Source: Numida meleagris
Taxonomy: Eukaryota > Chordata > Aves > Galliformes > Numididae
DNA length: 64,000 nt
Direction: 5' to 3'
Assembly (NCBI RefSeq): GCF_002078875.1
Contig: NC_034409.1
Span: 105,505,250-105,569,249 of the forward strand
Shown: in pieces, positions 39,048 to 51,947 of the stretch
Layout: every line of letters starts with the position of its first letter
Numbering within the stretch: the stretch's first letter is position 1
The notes under the pieces: generated by a model
Databases searched by the model: none
The model's input: only the letters and a program-made list of their open reading frames with translations
Told to the model about the DNA's origin: nothing
Made by a program: the position numbers and the translations under genes

Positions 39048-42000
39048 CCATCTGTGAGTTATAAATTAACATAGTGAACATCAACTCATGGGTGCTGGCC
39101 TTCAGCATGTTGATTACCTATTGTGAAATATGCTATCTAAAAGGTGCTGAAAGCTCTTGTCAAGGCATAAAAAAGAATCAAAGACTGAAATATTCTGCAG
39201 TGTGAAATGCCTCCAGAAGTATAGAGGTGAATGAACACAACTGATGCAGGTGTGGGAAAGCTAACAATGTCATTAATGTCTATGTATAATGGGCAAACAA
39301 AAGGCTTTAGATCTGGTTCTTGTTCACACTGTGGCCCTTTAACCTTACTCTGGGAAATGTAGAGGCCAGAAGGTGTTCTTCAGCTGGTGGCATCATACCA
39401 TGACTGTCATGCTGCCAAGAATCCTTATAATGTACCTTATTTTTCTACATACCCTTGCTCTTCCTGAGCTAATTCACTTCAGGCTACAAACCTCACTCCC
39501 TTTCCTCAGTACAGACCACAACATTATTGAAGTTTAATCCCAGGTTTTTAGGAATGCTTTGTCCTTGAAGTTCATTCCTGGCCAGTTCTATTGCTGCAGC
39601 TATGCATTATACATATATATATATAACATATTTGGAAAATAATATCTAAAATTTAGTGTTGATTTCTTTTTCTGTCAGAGTAAAATAACCAAAGCTATGA
39701 CGTGATCATGACACAGAATAGTACTTATTGGTAGTAAATATCCCTCTTCTACCTAAGGTCTCAGGTGATAGGGAGCTATTATTTTTATACCACTATTATT
39801 TTAATAGTGTTTATATGCCAAAGTCCAATAAAACAATGCAGCAGAATGACCGCAGTGATATATTATCCTACTACACCTAGATGTGAGATTCTGCATTTGC
39901 AGATATATTTCTGGCTGGCAAAAAGTGAAAATGTAAGATGGGGAGATTTTAAATGCTGCACTACATCTTTAGAAGTTTTAAATAATGACTAAGTGTTCAA
40001 GAAAAAGCTTTTGCTTCTGTTTGCTCTAAATGATCTTAAGAAACTTCTGAACCATCCAAGTTGCTACATAAAGACTGAAAGTGTCACAGAAGCCAATAAC
40101 TTCTGTGATCACACTAGAAACTGATTTAAGCATGTTACTAATAATACTATATGAGCTTAAACATTAACACCGGAATCCACAAAAAATGCTGGGATAAGGA
40201 TTGGATCCTCATTCCTCAGCCTCAGAAGAAAGCAATGGTCAAAGTTTTCGAATTTGCCAAGTTCCTAAAATTCCAGGTGCTTTTAACAGAAATAAACTGG
40301 TCCAGTTCTTAAGTTTTGCTCACCTTGGAGACAAGACTTTGCTCTGAATGGCTCTGCATTAGTCCTTTCTTCAGCTGGTTACTAGCTCTGTTTTGCTGAA
40401 TGAGACCTTAGGCATGGGAAAAAGCAGGAACATATTTGAGCAGCACTATAAAAAGGGAACCAGTAGTGAAAAACAGTAGTAGTGGTGATAAAGTTGTAGG
40501 ACGTTAGTGGGTATGAAAAAGCAGAGCTGATTACTTTCAGGGAGGTGCAGACATCATTTTTGGAGGTATGAAGGTAAAAACTTCATGTATGAGGAAACTC
40601 TGCAGAGCAAGCAAGATGAATGCATACTTTGGTAAGGGATGTGGCAACGCTGTATATGCTGACGATATAGACAAGCAAGTTGACACACAGAATGTCATTG
40701 ACAAGAACCTGTAAAACAGATCAGACAGATCCCTGTATCTTGTTTTAGATTCCTGGATAGTTTGCTTTTACAGAAGAACCTTGTTGATCTGTTTCAGTAC
40801 ATACATTCTTCTATAGTAACTAAGCTATATGTTTGATGGAAACAGTGCACTGGGTTATTTAATCTTGTATTTGATTCAACACCACACAACTGACATGGGA
40901 TTTAACCTGAAAAGCTTCATCAGTATGAGTCAGATTTACATATATTTATTTAGGATATTCCAGCTTAAGACATGCATATGTATTATATCATTTATATATG
41001 TAACCACAGTTCTAAGAAGTGTGGGAGTACCTTCACATACACTGGAACAGTTGATTTCCACACAAGAAATAAACTTGCCACTTCTCAGAACCTGCTTTGC
41101 AGGTGTAAGATAAGGTAAATCTCAGCTGTTTAAAAGTTAAGAGTTCTGGTATCAGATCTTAGGGCACTGCAGGGAGAAGGGCACCTCCAGGCAGCGAAGA
41201 AGAAGGGGCAGACAGAGTGGACGTGTCCAACTCTCTCCATTGATGCTGGTGCCTTGAGAGGACTAGCTCAGACTACACAGAAACCTTTTAGATTACTAAA
41301 GTGAACAGAGAGGAATTTCAGCCTAAAGAGTCCAACAGTTGATCTCACAGCCATTCACCTTTAGAAATGGCTCCGTTTGGTGGAGGTTTGGAAATGAAGT
41401 TTGAACTACTGTCTCACAGAGATATTTCTAGTAATCTCAAATTTCCAAGCAAATTTTTAGAAAAGCAAGTCTCCAAGTTTCTTTCAGACAAAACTCAGAT
41501 AAAGAAGAAGCATCCAAGGTGTGACAAGGTAGCCAGAGCCTTCATGGAGAAGAGATGCCTCCTAGAAAACAAATCATTTGTTATCAGTTCTAATGGAAAA
41601 CATAGTTTCTAATCTGATTATGTTATTTCTCATCATGCTGTAGGTCCACAAAGTGGTTTGCAGTGAGCTGAACAAAGAATAGGAAAATTTTAGATCTGCT
41701 CTAAATCATTTCAGATCTAACAGCAAGTACCACCAGACACGCTAGGTGAACACGATGACAAGCAGATGTTTGTTAAAGTTGGAATTTTTCTCAAAACAAG
41801 TGCATTTCAAGGACTTATTTCGATAGTGGTGAGGGGGAGAATTTTATATATGTCAGATGGGAAGCTGATCTGGTGTCTAAAACATGAAGGGAATAAATAT
41901 CCCAAGGAATAAACTCTGCTCTACTAGGGCAGTAGCTGTGAAAAGGTTAGGCTTTATAAGTGTGAAGTAAATAGATGTTTCCACTAATAAAGAGAAACAT

Positions 42001-45000
42001 TACAGTCAAAATAGTAGAGAATATACTTTTTTTTATGCTGGAAGTTTCAATGACATACCCGTGAGATAGATGAGGGCTATGAACAAGACACTTATTGGAA
42101 AAGGACTAATTAAAGAACTGAAATTCTGGTTGACTAATACGAAGGTTTTGGAGGTGCTATGACATCAGGTTGCCTCCAGACCAGATATCTGAACCACACA
42201 GCGAGTGGAGCAGAAGCAGCACTCTCTGGCAGAATATATCCTTTGGGAAAAAACGACTTTGACAGGGTTTCACCATAGCAGTGAAAGAAGGAATTTTCTG
42301 TATTGTCACTAAGCTGCTAGTTGTCTGGTGGAGTCACAGTTTCTGGACTTTCTAACAGTGGCAAATCTTAACTTCATTTGAAACATGCTGTTGCAATTTG
42401 ATATATCCATAGTCCTGATTAATCACTTTTGCAATCACTTATCTTCAACTGTTGTCTACAAAATATGAAACATAGTCAATAACACTAAAATATCATATAA
42501 ACGTCTACTGTCTGGTTACACCATATTTTTTCAAGGAAAATTGAACATTTTAAAAATTAAATATTACAAGAAAAGTACATATTAGAGATCAAAAGGTTTG
42601 ATTTTTCCACTGAAAGAATGATTTCTTCTGGGAGATGTATTTGATTTCCTCATATCCCAGTTATTCTTTATGCCTGGACTCTTAGCTGTGTTACATTTCC
42701 ATTGGTGCATCAAGCCTTATAACAAGGCGACAGAAAGTAATTTGGGAATGGTGGTATTTTTTGTTCTCATAAATCAGACTGCTTGGAAAACATCAAAGTG
42801 ATTTCTGAAATTCATAGCATTTGGAAAACCTACAAAAAATAAGGTAGAAGTTGCTGAATATTGTAGAATTTAAAAAACGTTTGTGGTATTTTGAATGTTT
42901 TAGGAAACTATTCCTAACAGAACGTGAACAATGTCCTATTCAGTCTAATTACTTCAGTGATCAAAGCTGGGCTTTCCCAATTTTCCAACTGTAAAAGATT
43001 GTTGAGCCTTTGAGATGACATGGGATCATAAAGGAACAGTCATAAAGATAAGGTACGTGTAAATAAACAAGCAAAATAACCTCCTTTTGAGCATAAGGAA
43101 ATGCAGTGACTTTGAACACCAACAAGGGCTTTTTTTATTGTTTGGGCACATTATCACTGCTTTTTTTTTCAGCATGTTGTAATGTAGCACCAAGGACCTT
43201 TCACAGAGGTTCTCAAGAAGCTATAGAACAAAGGAAAATGACTTGTGAATTACACAGCTAAATTCTCAGAATTCAGCAATGTGGACAGGCATTACTTCTG
43301 CTGTCTTCTGCTAGGAAGTAGAGTAGCTTCTTGTACATTTGTCACTGAACCCACCAGGAAATCCAGCTGGCCTTTCCAGTTACAGAAGTGAGGGATTCTT
43401 CATCCAAAAGTCTTTTTCAGCTGAAAATGTCCATAAGGTCAGACAAAAGATTTTGTGCATTCATGTTAACTTAGACTCATGTTAGCTTAGACTGAAGAAG
43501 TCTGAAAACAATTCTGAAAAGTAAAAAATTTCATTTTGACTTGTGGATGTTAGATATTTGATCTTTTGTGTAAAGCAAAGGCTTGTTCCGCACATGATTT
43601 AAATTAGACATACACACACATCTACACAAATGTAAAATCAAAATAACAGGTTTAATTTCGGTTTGAACAAACAGTGTCTCCAGTCCAGGATAGCTTTTTA
43701 AAAAAAAAAAAAAAATGCCAGAAAAACTTTTTTTGGTTCAACCTCAATGCATTTTTTGTTTGTTTTGATATTTTTGGTTTGGCGAGAAAATCAAAAAACA
43801 TTGATGTGCACCAGTACATTTATGCTATTTCCTCCCTTTGAGAAGCCACAGTCTCTGAAGCAGACTGAGGGGTCTGTGTCATGGAAATTGGCAGAGGCTG
43901 AGTAATTTGGGAAAGCAATGAGGAAAACAAAGATTATTTTCCTTCTGATTCCTTGTCAGTTTATCTACAAGACATACAATCTAGGGCTGTGTAACCTCAT
44001 AGTTAAACTGAGAAAGCATCTTTTTCTTTAAAAAATCTATAATTTTTATTCATTTTTTTCACAGTTTAACAGTGATAGTTAAGTCCTGTACATGATAACA
44101 GTTTCTTGGCAAAAGGCTATATGTTTAATCTAGCTTAATTTCATTTCTGTTCCCTCACAACTAAGGGATACAAAACAGCCCATGTATTTAAATCCACAGG
44201 CTAATTTCAGCTTAACTTGGCAGGTGAACAGACGCTTTAGGAATGATGTTCCAACAGGCTTTATGAAAGTAGGTGGCTCTGTAAGCCAAAGAGATGTTAT
44301 TAATGCCTTTACTGAGAAGAAGAAATCAAGGGGGACTAGCCTTAACTGGTCATCAGAGAATGCACATGGAAGAGAGTGCCATGCAAATGGCTTTGCATGG
44401 TGCTTGCATATCATTATGGCTGTGAGGTTTGCCCTGGAGGCGCAATAGAGGGAGGGAACTGGGGCTTTGGCTACCACTTCCCCATGGCCTACCACCTCAT
44501 AAGATACAATGGTGCCCTTGTAGCAGGGAAAGCATAGGCAGGAGTAGAACAGTGTTGGTCCTGCAGCCTTTTCTCTACAAGACAACTGCTGGTGAGAAGA
44601 TGAGCCCTTTGTTCTCAGCCCACCACCTTCACCAAGTTACTCACGGCCTGAAAAAGGCCGTAAAACAAAACAGCTAAAAACTATCATTTCCATATAAAAG
44701 ACACAAATATATCTCACTATTAAACTCTGAATTAGTTTCATCCATCTCGTAAAATATCAGTGCACTGAAGAGTGCTACCAAAACACTTCATTTGAACAGA
44801 ACAGACATATATCAGCCAGCTGCTTACACTACTTTTACCTTATCATTATTAGTGCTTAAATCTCCTTAGCACTCCACATTTGTAGCTCTGAGTCTCAAGG
44901 AAGCATTAGGGCTCAGACTCCATGCATCTCGATCCGCAGTATTCCCATGGATGCTGGGATTCTCTCATGTTTCTGCTCTGAATTAGCAGGTATAACTAAA

Positions 45001-48000
45001 TTACTCTAGAGGTCTTTCCTCCATCTTCTCTGTCTGTCCTCTCCCCAAAATGTGCAGAAGCGGAAAAAAGGGTATTTTTCCATTCATTGCATGGAGAGAA
45101 TGAAAGCTTGGCACACAACTGAGCTATGTACTGGAATTTGGGTGGGTCTAGGAAAAAGCACAGACTCCAGTGGAAAACATATATGGGTGTGTGTGTGTGT
45201 GAGAAAAAGCCTTTAAACCTTAAATTAACCACATCCATGAATTCGTCAGGAAAAAAAATGGAAATTGCCATGAAGTAAAACTCTTGGACATTACTGAAAA
45301 TAAACATCCCTACACCAATATGGAAGTGTAATTGGTATTTTTAATTTGTCCCTGACTGGTCCAAAGTAGCAGGTGAAAGCCCTTGGTTTATATAGCAGTG
45401 CAGTGTTTTAAGGGTGTATGGGACCTCTGTGAGTATTGGTGTCATCCCTGGGGTGTAGGGCTATCCTCAGCAAGGCTGGTGAGGAGGCAGCTTTTCTCTG
45501 GAGATTGCTGCAGGGTCAGGATGAGAAGGGTCTAGAGCTGAGGCATGAGCCCCTGGGCAACACCAGTGCCCTCTCAGGTACAGTGCTGTGCCACTTTGGG
45601 CAGTGCTTTGGCAAAACTCAAGGGAGACTTTACCGAGCAAGTACATAGCCACAGGTTGTGGTTACTGGTCATTGCAGATGCGTCTGAGACCTGCGGTTCA
45701 GAAGCTTATTCTCCTGTGTCACAACCTAGAGAATTTATTATGACAATCAACAGCACTAAAGGAAACATATCTAAATAAAGAGGCATTCACTATTGACTAT
45801 AAATGGATCAAAAGCTCCCAGATCAGGACGTTATATTTACAACTGCTTGTGATTTACATAACAGACATCACAAACACACATACCATGAAGTACTGTTTTA
45901 AACAGTGGAAATTACCCTATGATTTCTGTGTAAGAGCACATACATATTTGCCTGTGAAATATCATGTCTTGATTTTTGGGGGCAGTACCAATTTTTGTTT
46001 TCAGCATTTAAAAGTTCTATTATTTTGTTTTTGTTAAGTAGCTATCAAATATTTTTTCGAGATCAAGTAGAACTTGTTCTCTATCAGTTGTAGACACTCA
46101 GGGGAAATAGGTACTTGATGCAATTTGAAATCTCTGCAGAGGCTGGAGTAGAAAATGGAGTAGAGATGAACACTTTTGAAGCTACTGTACACCTCAAAAA
46201 TAATACTGGACAGACTTTGTAAGTCGCAATAAAGTAATTCTCTACTAAAAAATAACCAAGTAATCTGTATGCTTGTCTGCTGTGGCAATATTATCATCTG
46301 TGCTTTGTCCATGAGAAAAAGTTGTCTAACTTAAAAATCACTAGGTTAGGGTAAGGGAAAGTGCATACTTTGTCTCACAGAGGCTACATTTTTGCTAGCA
46401 TTAAAGAGGAATCACTTTCTGAAAACATTTTCCACTGCATGAACTTGTTCACACAGGTAGGACTGTTCTTCATAACCAAACAACTTCCTGAGAAAATGAA
46501 CTTGTAATGAGTTTTAAGATGAAACCATGACAAACCCATCCCTCTTTCTTGGAAATATACTTTGTATTATTGCAAAAAAACTCAAGGCCAGATTCTTTTG
46601 TATGTTCTGGTCCAGCAAAGAAGCCATAAATCAGGCTTAATTAACAGATTACTCTGCATAGATGAAGCAGTACAATGCTGCGTTGTACAGGAAGAGAAAC
46701 TCAGAAATGGTCACAGGGGAAAATCTTTGCTGTAATATGGGCCATCCTCCAATTGGGTCAGGATGGCTTATTTCCCCAATTAGATTTGATTCTACCCACA
46801 TCAGGCATTAGATGATCAAAATTTAACCAAGATACTGACCTTTGAGTGCAATGATTTTTTCCATTGCCATTTTCCTTGCCTTTTGCAACCCTAACATGAT
46901 TTTCAATAGTACTGAATCTTTTACATATTTAAAAGAAGCAGATTTTCTTGATGGAAAATTCTTTTCATAGACTGATATTTAAGTTTTGAGATTTAGTGAC
47001 TGTATAGAGATTGAAAACTACAAACATTTTTATTTCCTTTTGTGAGGCACTAAGGTCATTCCTCCAACAGCGTAAGCTCTGATTTTATGGGCTAAAGAAG
47101 TGCCGTGGTTTACAAGAAACATGGCTTTCATATGCAGAAATCACATGAAATAATTCTGTCGTAGCAGAAGCCTGACACTCTGCAGGGAGCCTCACCTCCT
47201 TGCCACACCTACATTGAGTTATGAGAGCCACAGTGCACTATGACTAATGTAAAAACAAAACCCAACTTGACTGAGATACAGTACAACGAACTGGCATCAC
47301 AAATGGTAATTAAAAAGAGAGCTCTTCATCCAGTGGATGGATTTGTACTGTACAGTTAACATAGAGGTAGGAGCAAATGCCCTTGCTCATCTGAATGAGA
47401 CAAGGCTAGCAATGGGACTTGGAATCCCAAGCTGTATTTGAGTCTAAAGGTATCTGTAGCCCAAGAAAGGAATCAGAGGCACAAACCACTCCAAACAGTT
47501 TGAAAATATTTCCCTGCTGTCTAATAAATACCTTTAATGTACCAGCCATGGTAGCTGAGATTTGGGAAGAAATGGCCCCGGGGAAGGCAGACTGAAGACA
47601 TTTTTGCCAACTTTTATGAACTATCAGAAAAATGCTAACTTTTCTCCCAGCCTTTTGCATTACCATGACTAGAAAAATTACTACTTGTTTTCAGCCACCT
47701 GCTGACAATTTAAATTAGAAATCTACAGTAAGTGTGGCTTTTTGGTTTTGGTTTCATGTTTGTTTTTAAATGAGACCAGATTTTTATTAACCAAGAAATG
47801 AATTGGGAGAATAAACAAACAAATGAGCAAATAAGAAAAGAAACTAGATGAGCTTTCTGTCTCATAAGTCCTTCCTCATGTCTGAAACAGAATGAGCCAA
47901 TTTTAAACCATCTGCGAGTTGGCAAGTCTGTTGCTCTAACTTTATTAATACTACAATTATTCCGTGGTGGGGTAGGCATTTGTCAGCAGGCATATGGTCT

Positions 48001-48009
48001 GATTTTTGT
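39048..48009. other. Non-coding, nothing recognised beyond simple repeats
   Basis: About 9 kb of AT-rich sequence. It has an AT run near 39609-39624, an A tract at 43701-43714, a 6-bp hairpin at 44643-44661 (acggcc/ggccgt) and a (GT)n run at 45187-45201. The 151-codon minus-strand frame at 44130-44585 has no recognisable family. Confidence 0.5.
45187..45201 (+). repeat. (GT)n microsatellite
   Basis: Seven and a half GT units. Confidence 0.9.
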
Positions 48010-48091
48010 GTGGTCCTGTGTGGGGCCAAGAGTTGGACTTGATGATCCTTATAGGTCCTTTCCAACTTGGGAGATTTTGTCATTCTGTGAT
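48010..48091 (+). mobile_element. CR1 3' end fragment
   Basis: The blocks gagttggacttgatgatcct and ataggtcctttccaacttgg, followed by a degenerate ttctgtga end, are the last 80 bp of CR1 in plus orientation. Confidence 0.85.
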
Positions 48092-49929
48092 AACTTGTGA
48101 AGCAGTGGGTGAGGTTAAAACCAAGGTGCTGCCTTTTATCTGTTATGAAAGAAAACAAGGACACTGCCAACCCATAGGGAGCAGGGAATGACAGTCGCTG
48201 CAAACATAGGTGGTAATCCAATGCTTTTGTACATTTGTGCTCTGCACTGACCTGAGAGATGACTCCCCTCCCTGCAAGCTTGGTAAGACTTAGCGATGTT
48301 AATAGTAGATGAGTTCAGGCTCATAATTTTCTATACAGTTATAAAGTCACCTCCATGTGACTAAAATACTGGAAGGAAACATAGTTACTGCTTGATTGTG
48401 TACAGAAACGTGAAACAGCCTTGGCACATGAGCTTACAGGCTAAGATTATTCCTAGGCGATTTATACCAGGTAGTACATAAACATGCATAAAGAAAGGTA
48501 ATGGGCAAGCAGCTAAAGTGCCTGAAATCTGAGAGAAGAGCAGCACAGCCTTTCTGTCTACCTTTTCTGTACCAACCTCCCCACGACCAAGTGCACTGGA
48601 GAATGCTTGAGCCAGGTGGCCTGTACTCACAGAGGGAAGGGGAGGGCAACGGGAGCTGGGAGCTGTCAGAAAGCACATTCTCACAGGAGCTGAAGCAGTT
48701 GGCCTGGGAAGGGCCAGTTCCCAAAACAGGAATTAAGTGCTTAAGTAGGACTTAGGTAGGCCTTAGTTGACTAAGTGAAAAAGTATTTTGCAGAAAATCC
48801 CTGCCCAGCTTCTGTCTTATACTGGAAGTGCTTCAAGTGTGCAGGTGCTTCCATTTCTGGCCCTCATTTTGATGGGCGCCCAACAGTTATGTGTTTGGGC
48901 ATGCCACAGTGTGCCCTGTAGGATACCAAAAGGCTCAGTGTTTATCTTCTGTCTAAGCAAGATGAGCCAGAAATGAGACATTCCTTGGCTTGAATTCAAC
49001 CTCTTCTCAGTGTGTCCTCTGCTCCGCTTCTCCCCACTCCCAGTCTGCACTTGTGTTCCAAAATCTGACCACTGAAGGAGGTGGGGGTGAGACTCCTCCC
49101 TGCACCTGAGGCAAGTCATTCCCTCATTTCCACCCTTGCAAAGGAGTTTACTAAGAAGGAACCAGGGAGATGGGGAGACTCCGCACTTCCTAATGAAGAT
49201 ACTCAACTGCACAAACGAGAATATAGAAGGCCAGAAAGCAAGAAGGCATCAAGATTACTCTATGGCCAAACTGTTAGGGTGCTTAGCTGTCCATGGAGAG
49301 CGTGTGTCTCAGTCTCTGCAATGAAGACTGCATACGCACTTAGACCCCTGAAGAAAAAGACACCAAAACCGGCTTAACATGGATGTAGAAACACTCCAAA
49401 CCATATTTTCTTGGCACTGATTTTGGAAATGGCTGTTTCATTTTGACTGACACATTGAGTAAACAAAGTAATAAAAATATGTGTTCACTTGTGACCAGTT
49501 TTGAGGAAAACCTCAGCCCAAACAGCTGAAACCTTGCAAAAATGGAAGCTCTTGAAAACATAGTCATGTAATGGAGAGGTCAGGAATAGGTGCTGTGAAC
49601 CTGCAGTGAGATACATGTGGAACATAAACCAGTATACAGTCTTGTGAGAAACAACTCTGCTAACACAGCTACACATTTCTATGGCGGTATTGTAAACATA
49701 ACTAAATCAAACCCTTCTATTCACAGAGAGCAGGAAAGAGGAGAGGAATGGGATATTGTGCAAAATGGCAGAGAACAAAATAATGAGACATACTTTTACA
49801 GAAAAGATGGCTACATCAGGGAGAAAAGAGGACAGAGTTTAGCTACTGAAAGCCCCCGAAGGCATCCCAGAAAACAGAACAGTGGGAGGTATTAGGAACT
49901 CTGATATTCTAGTCCTGGTGCTAGCATTG
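48092..49929. other. Non-coding, nothing recognised
   Basis: Somewhat more GC-rich near 48590-48720 and 49010-49160. Overlapping open frames on both strands here (up to 131 codons) show no family resemblance and overlap each other, as chance frames do. Confidence 0.5.
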
Positions 49930-50118
49930 ACTGCTACTGCCAAGTGGGATAAGGTACGCCCAGAGAGGTGGTGGGTGCACCATTCCTGGAGACATTCGAG
50001 GCCAGGCTGGACAGGACTCTGAGCAACCTGATGTAGCTGTAGGTGTCCCAGTTCACTGCAGGGGGGTTGGACCAAATGACCCTTAAGGGTTCTTACCAAC
50101 TCAAATGATCCTATGATT
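49930..50118 (+). mobile_element. CR1 3' end fragment
   Basis: Plus-strand CR1 blocks cccagagaggtggtgggtgc and gaggccaggctggacaggac, then ggggttggaccaaatgaccc and the end gatcctatgatt. The wording differs from the copies at 51.5 and 59.0 kb, so it is another subfamily. Confidence 0.85.
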
Positions 50119-51525
50119 ACTCCCATTCTCTCTTTAGCTCATCTTTTCCTGTGCGGTGTTGCTGAGATGCTTACTTGTGCCAGAAGTGTTATGTGAGAAG
50201 TACCTAATGCTCCTACAGCTGACTGAAGATGTCAGTGATATGGCATGGAAGTACAGAGTATGAGTGTGATAAGCAGAATGCAAAAGTAATGCTTCTGTCA
50301 GCCTTGTAGAGTAGTTCTGGCACCAGCTCCTCAGAAATGGAAAGAATGAGTTCATGAGAGTCTGTTTAGACTTGCTCATGTAGGAAGAGCCACATAAGAT
50401 TTGCACGGAAAGAACAGGGTTAGTGGGTGGGAAAAGCATCACATTGGAGGCAAGTTTTGCATGCTTAACTGTGATATGAAGTGTTTGAAAAACAGAGTTT
50501 GAACCATTAATATGCCAGCAAGGGAGACATTCAAAAGTCCTGAATGTTTCACTAGTGAAGAAAAGACATTCTTAAAAATAACAGAGCAGAACAGGTTTTT
50601 GGTGAACTTTTCTCTCTTTTCCAGCTGCCTTGTATAAACCATATTATCAAACATAAAAAAAGAAGTTTCAGAAACTGATCAGTTTACTTACATTCTGAAA
50701 GGAGACTTTGGTGTATGCGAGGGTTTCCAGATGGAAAACTGTGCACAGCCAAGTCCCCTGTGTATCTGCAGAACCCACGGCAGAGGCTGGAAGGCAGGTT
50801 TTAAGAAAGTCGGACAGCAGTGCATTAGCTGTTGGGAAGATAATGGTGTATGCTTTCTCTCTGCTTGGAGGCCTGATTAGGAGACCTGTGAAATCAGTGG
50901 GAGTTTCTCTGTTAACCTCAATAAGCTTTGAGTAATGGCTTGCCTTTTCTCTGCCTACTTGGTTGTTTTCCTTTTCCTTGCATCAGTGTAGTTGCCAAGG
51001 CTCATCTGCATAAATCAATAGCTACTGCAAAGCCTCACATCCTGCCTTTGGAAAGAACAGGATTCCTGTACAAATCTCTCTAAGCAACAATGTACCATGA
51101 GACTTCTTCAGCTATAATTCATCTTCCATGGCCAGATGTCAGGCAGGCAGCCTAGGAGAGAAAGAGATGCGTTTGGGTTTTCACTTTCTTAATACTGGTC
51201 TGTTGATGATTGCCCTTGGACCTGTTGTGAGTGATGCCAAGCATGCCCCTAGCTCCCATGAAATACTGCTCACTCCAACCTCCAGTGCTGTCAGGTCTGC
51301 AGCACTCAGGCCTCTGGGAAGGCTCTGCTGTGCCACCACTGTGACCTGCTCCTGAGTGTTGCCATCCAAGGGCTGCACTGTGCTGATGGGTGGCCGGGAG
51401 GAGGTGTATGGACTTAAATGCACAGCTTCAGGAGATGATTTTGATTTGAGGGGGCATTTACAGTTCTTGTGTTTTGTCTTCTTGTGAAAGAAGATCAAAA
51501 AGTGTTCATTTAGGACAAGGAAGCA
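50119..51525. other. Non-coding, nothing recognised
   Basis: No supported gene. The 150-codon minus-strand frame at 51181-51633 runs into the antisense of the next CR1 copy and looks like chance. Confidence 0.5.
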
Positions 51526-51947
51526 GTGAAGGATCTTGAGCACAAGTCTCATGGGAAGTGGCTGAGGGAACTGGGATTGTTCAATGTGGAGAAGAGGAGG
51601 CTCAGGGAAGACCTTGTCACTCCCTACAATCAAGGAAGTTGTGGAGAGGTGGAGGTTGGCCTATTCTCCCAGGTAACAGTGATAGGATGAGAGGGAATGG
51701 CCTCAAGTTGCACCAGGGGAGGTTCAGGTTGAGTATTAGGAAATCTTTCTTCCCAGAAAGAGCAGTGAGGCAGTGGCACAGGCTGCCCAGAGAGGTGGTG
51801 GAGTCACTGTCCCTGGAGGTGTTCAAGAGCCGTGTGGATGTGGCACTGAGGGACGTGGTCAGTGGGCATGGTGGGGGTGGGCTGACGGTTGGACTAGGTG
51901 ATCTTCGAGGTCTTTTCCAACCTTAATGATTCTACGATCTATGATTT
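51526..51947 (+). mobile_element. CR1 3' end, about 420 bp
   Basis: Starts with ggatcttgagcacaagtctc and runs through the CR1 C-terminal coding region to ccaaccttaatgattctacg. It includes gaggcagtggcacaggctgc and ggtggtggagtcactgtccc. A part of the standard CR1 text before gttgtggagagg is missing, so a small internal deletion is likely. Closely similar to the copy at 59002-59317. Confidence 0.9.

Noticed and set aside
44130..44585. 151-codon minus-strand open frame
   Set aside because: The longest frame outside KCNJ15, but overlapped by frames on the other strand and without any recognised motif; such lengths occur by chance in 64 kb.
44643..44661. Hairpin acggcc/ggccgt as a terminator
   Set aside because: A 6-bp stem with no nearby gene in a vertebrate genome; no functional support.
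51181..51633. 150-codon minus-strand open frame
   Set aside because: Its start lies in the antisense of a CR1 copy and the rest has no recognisable family.
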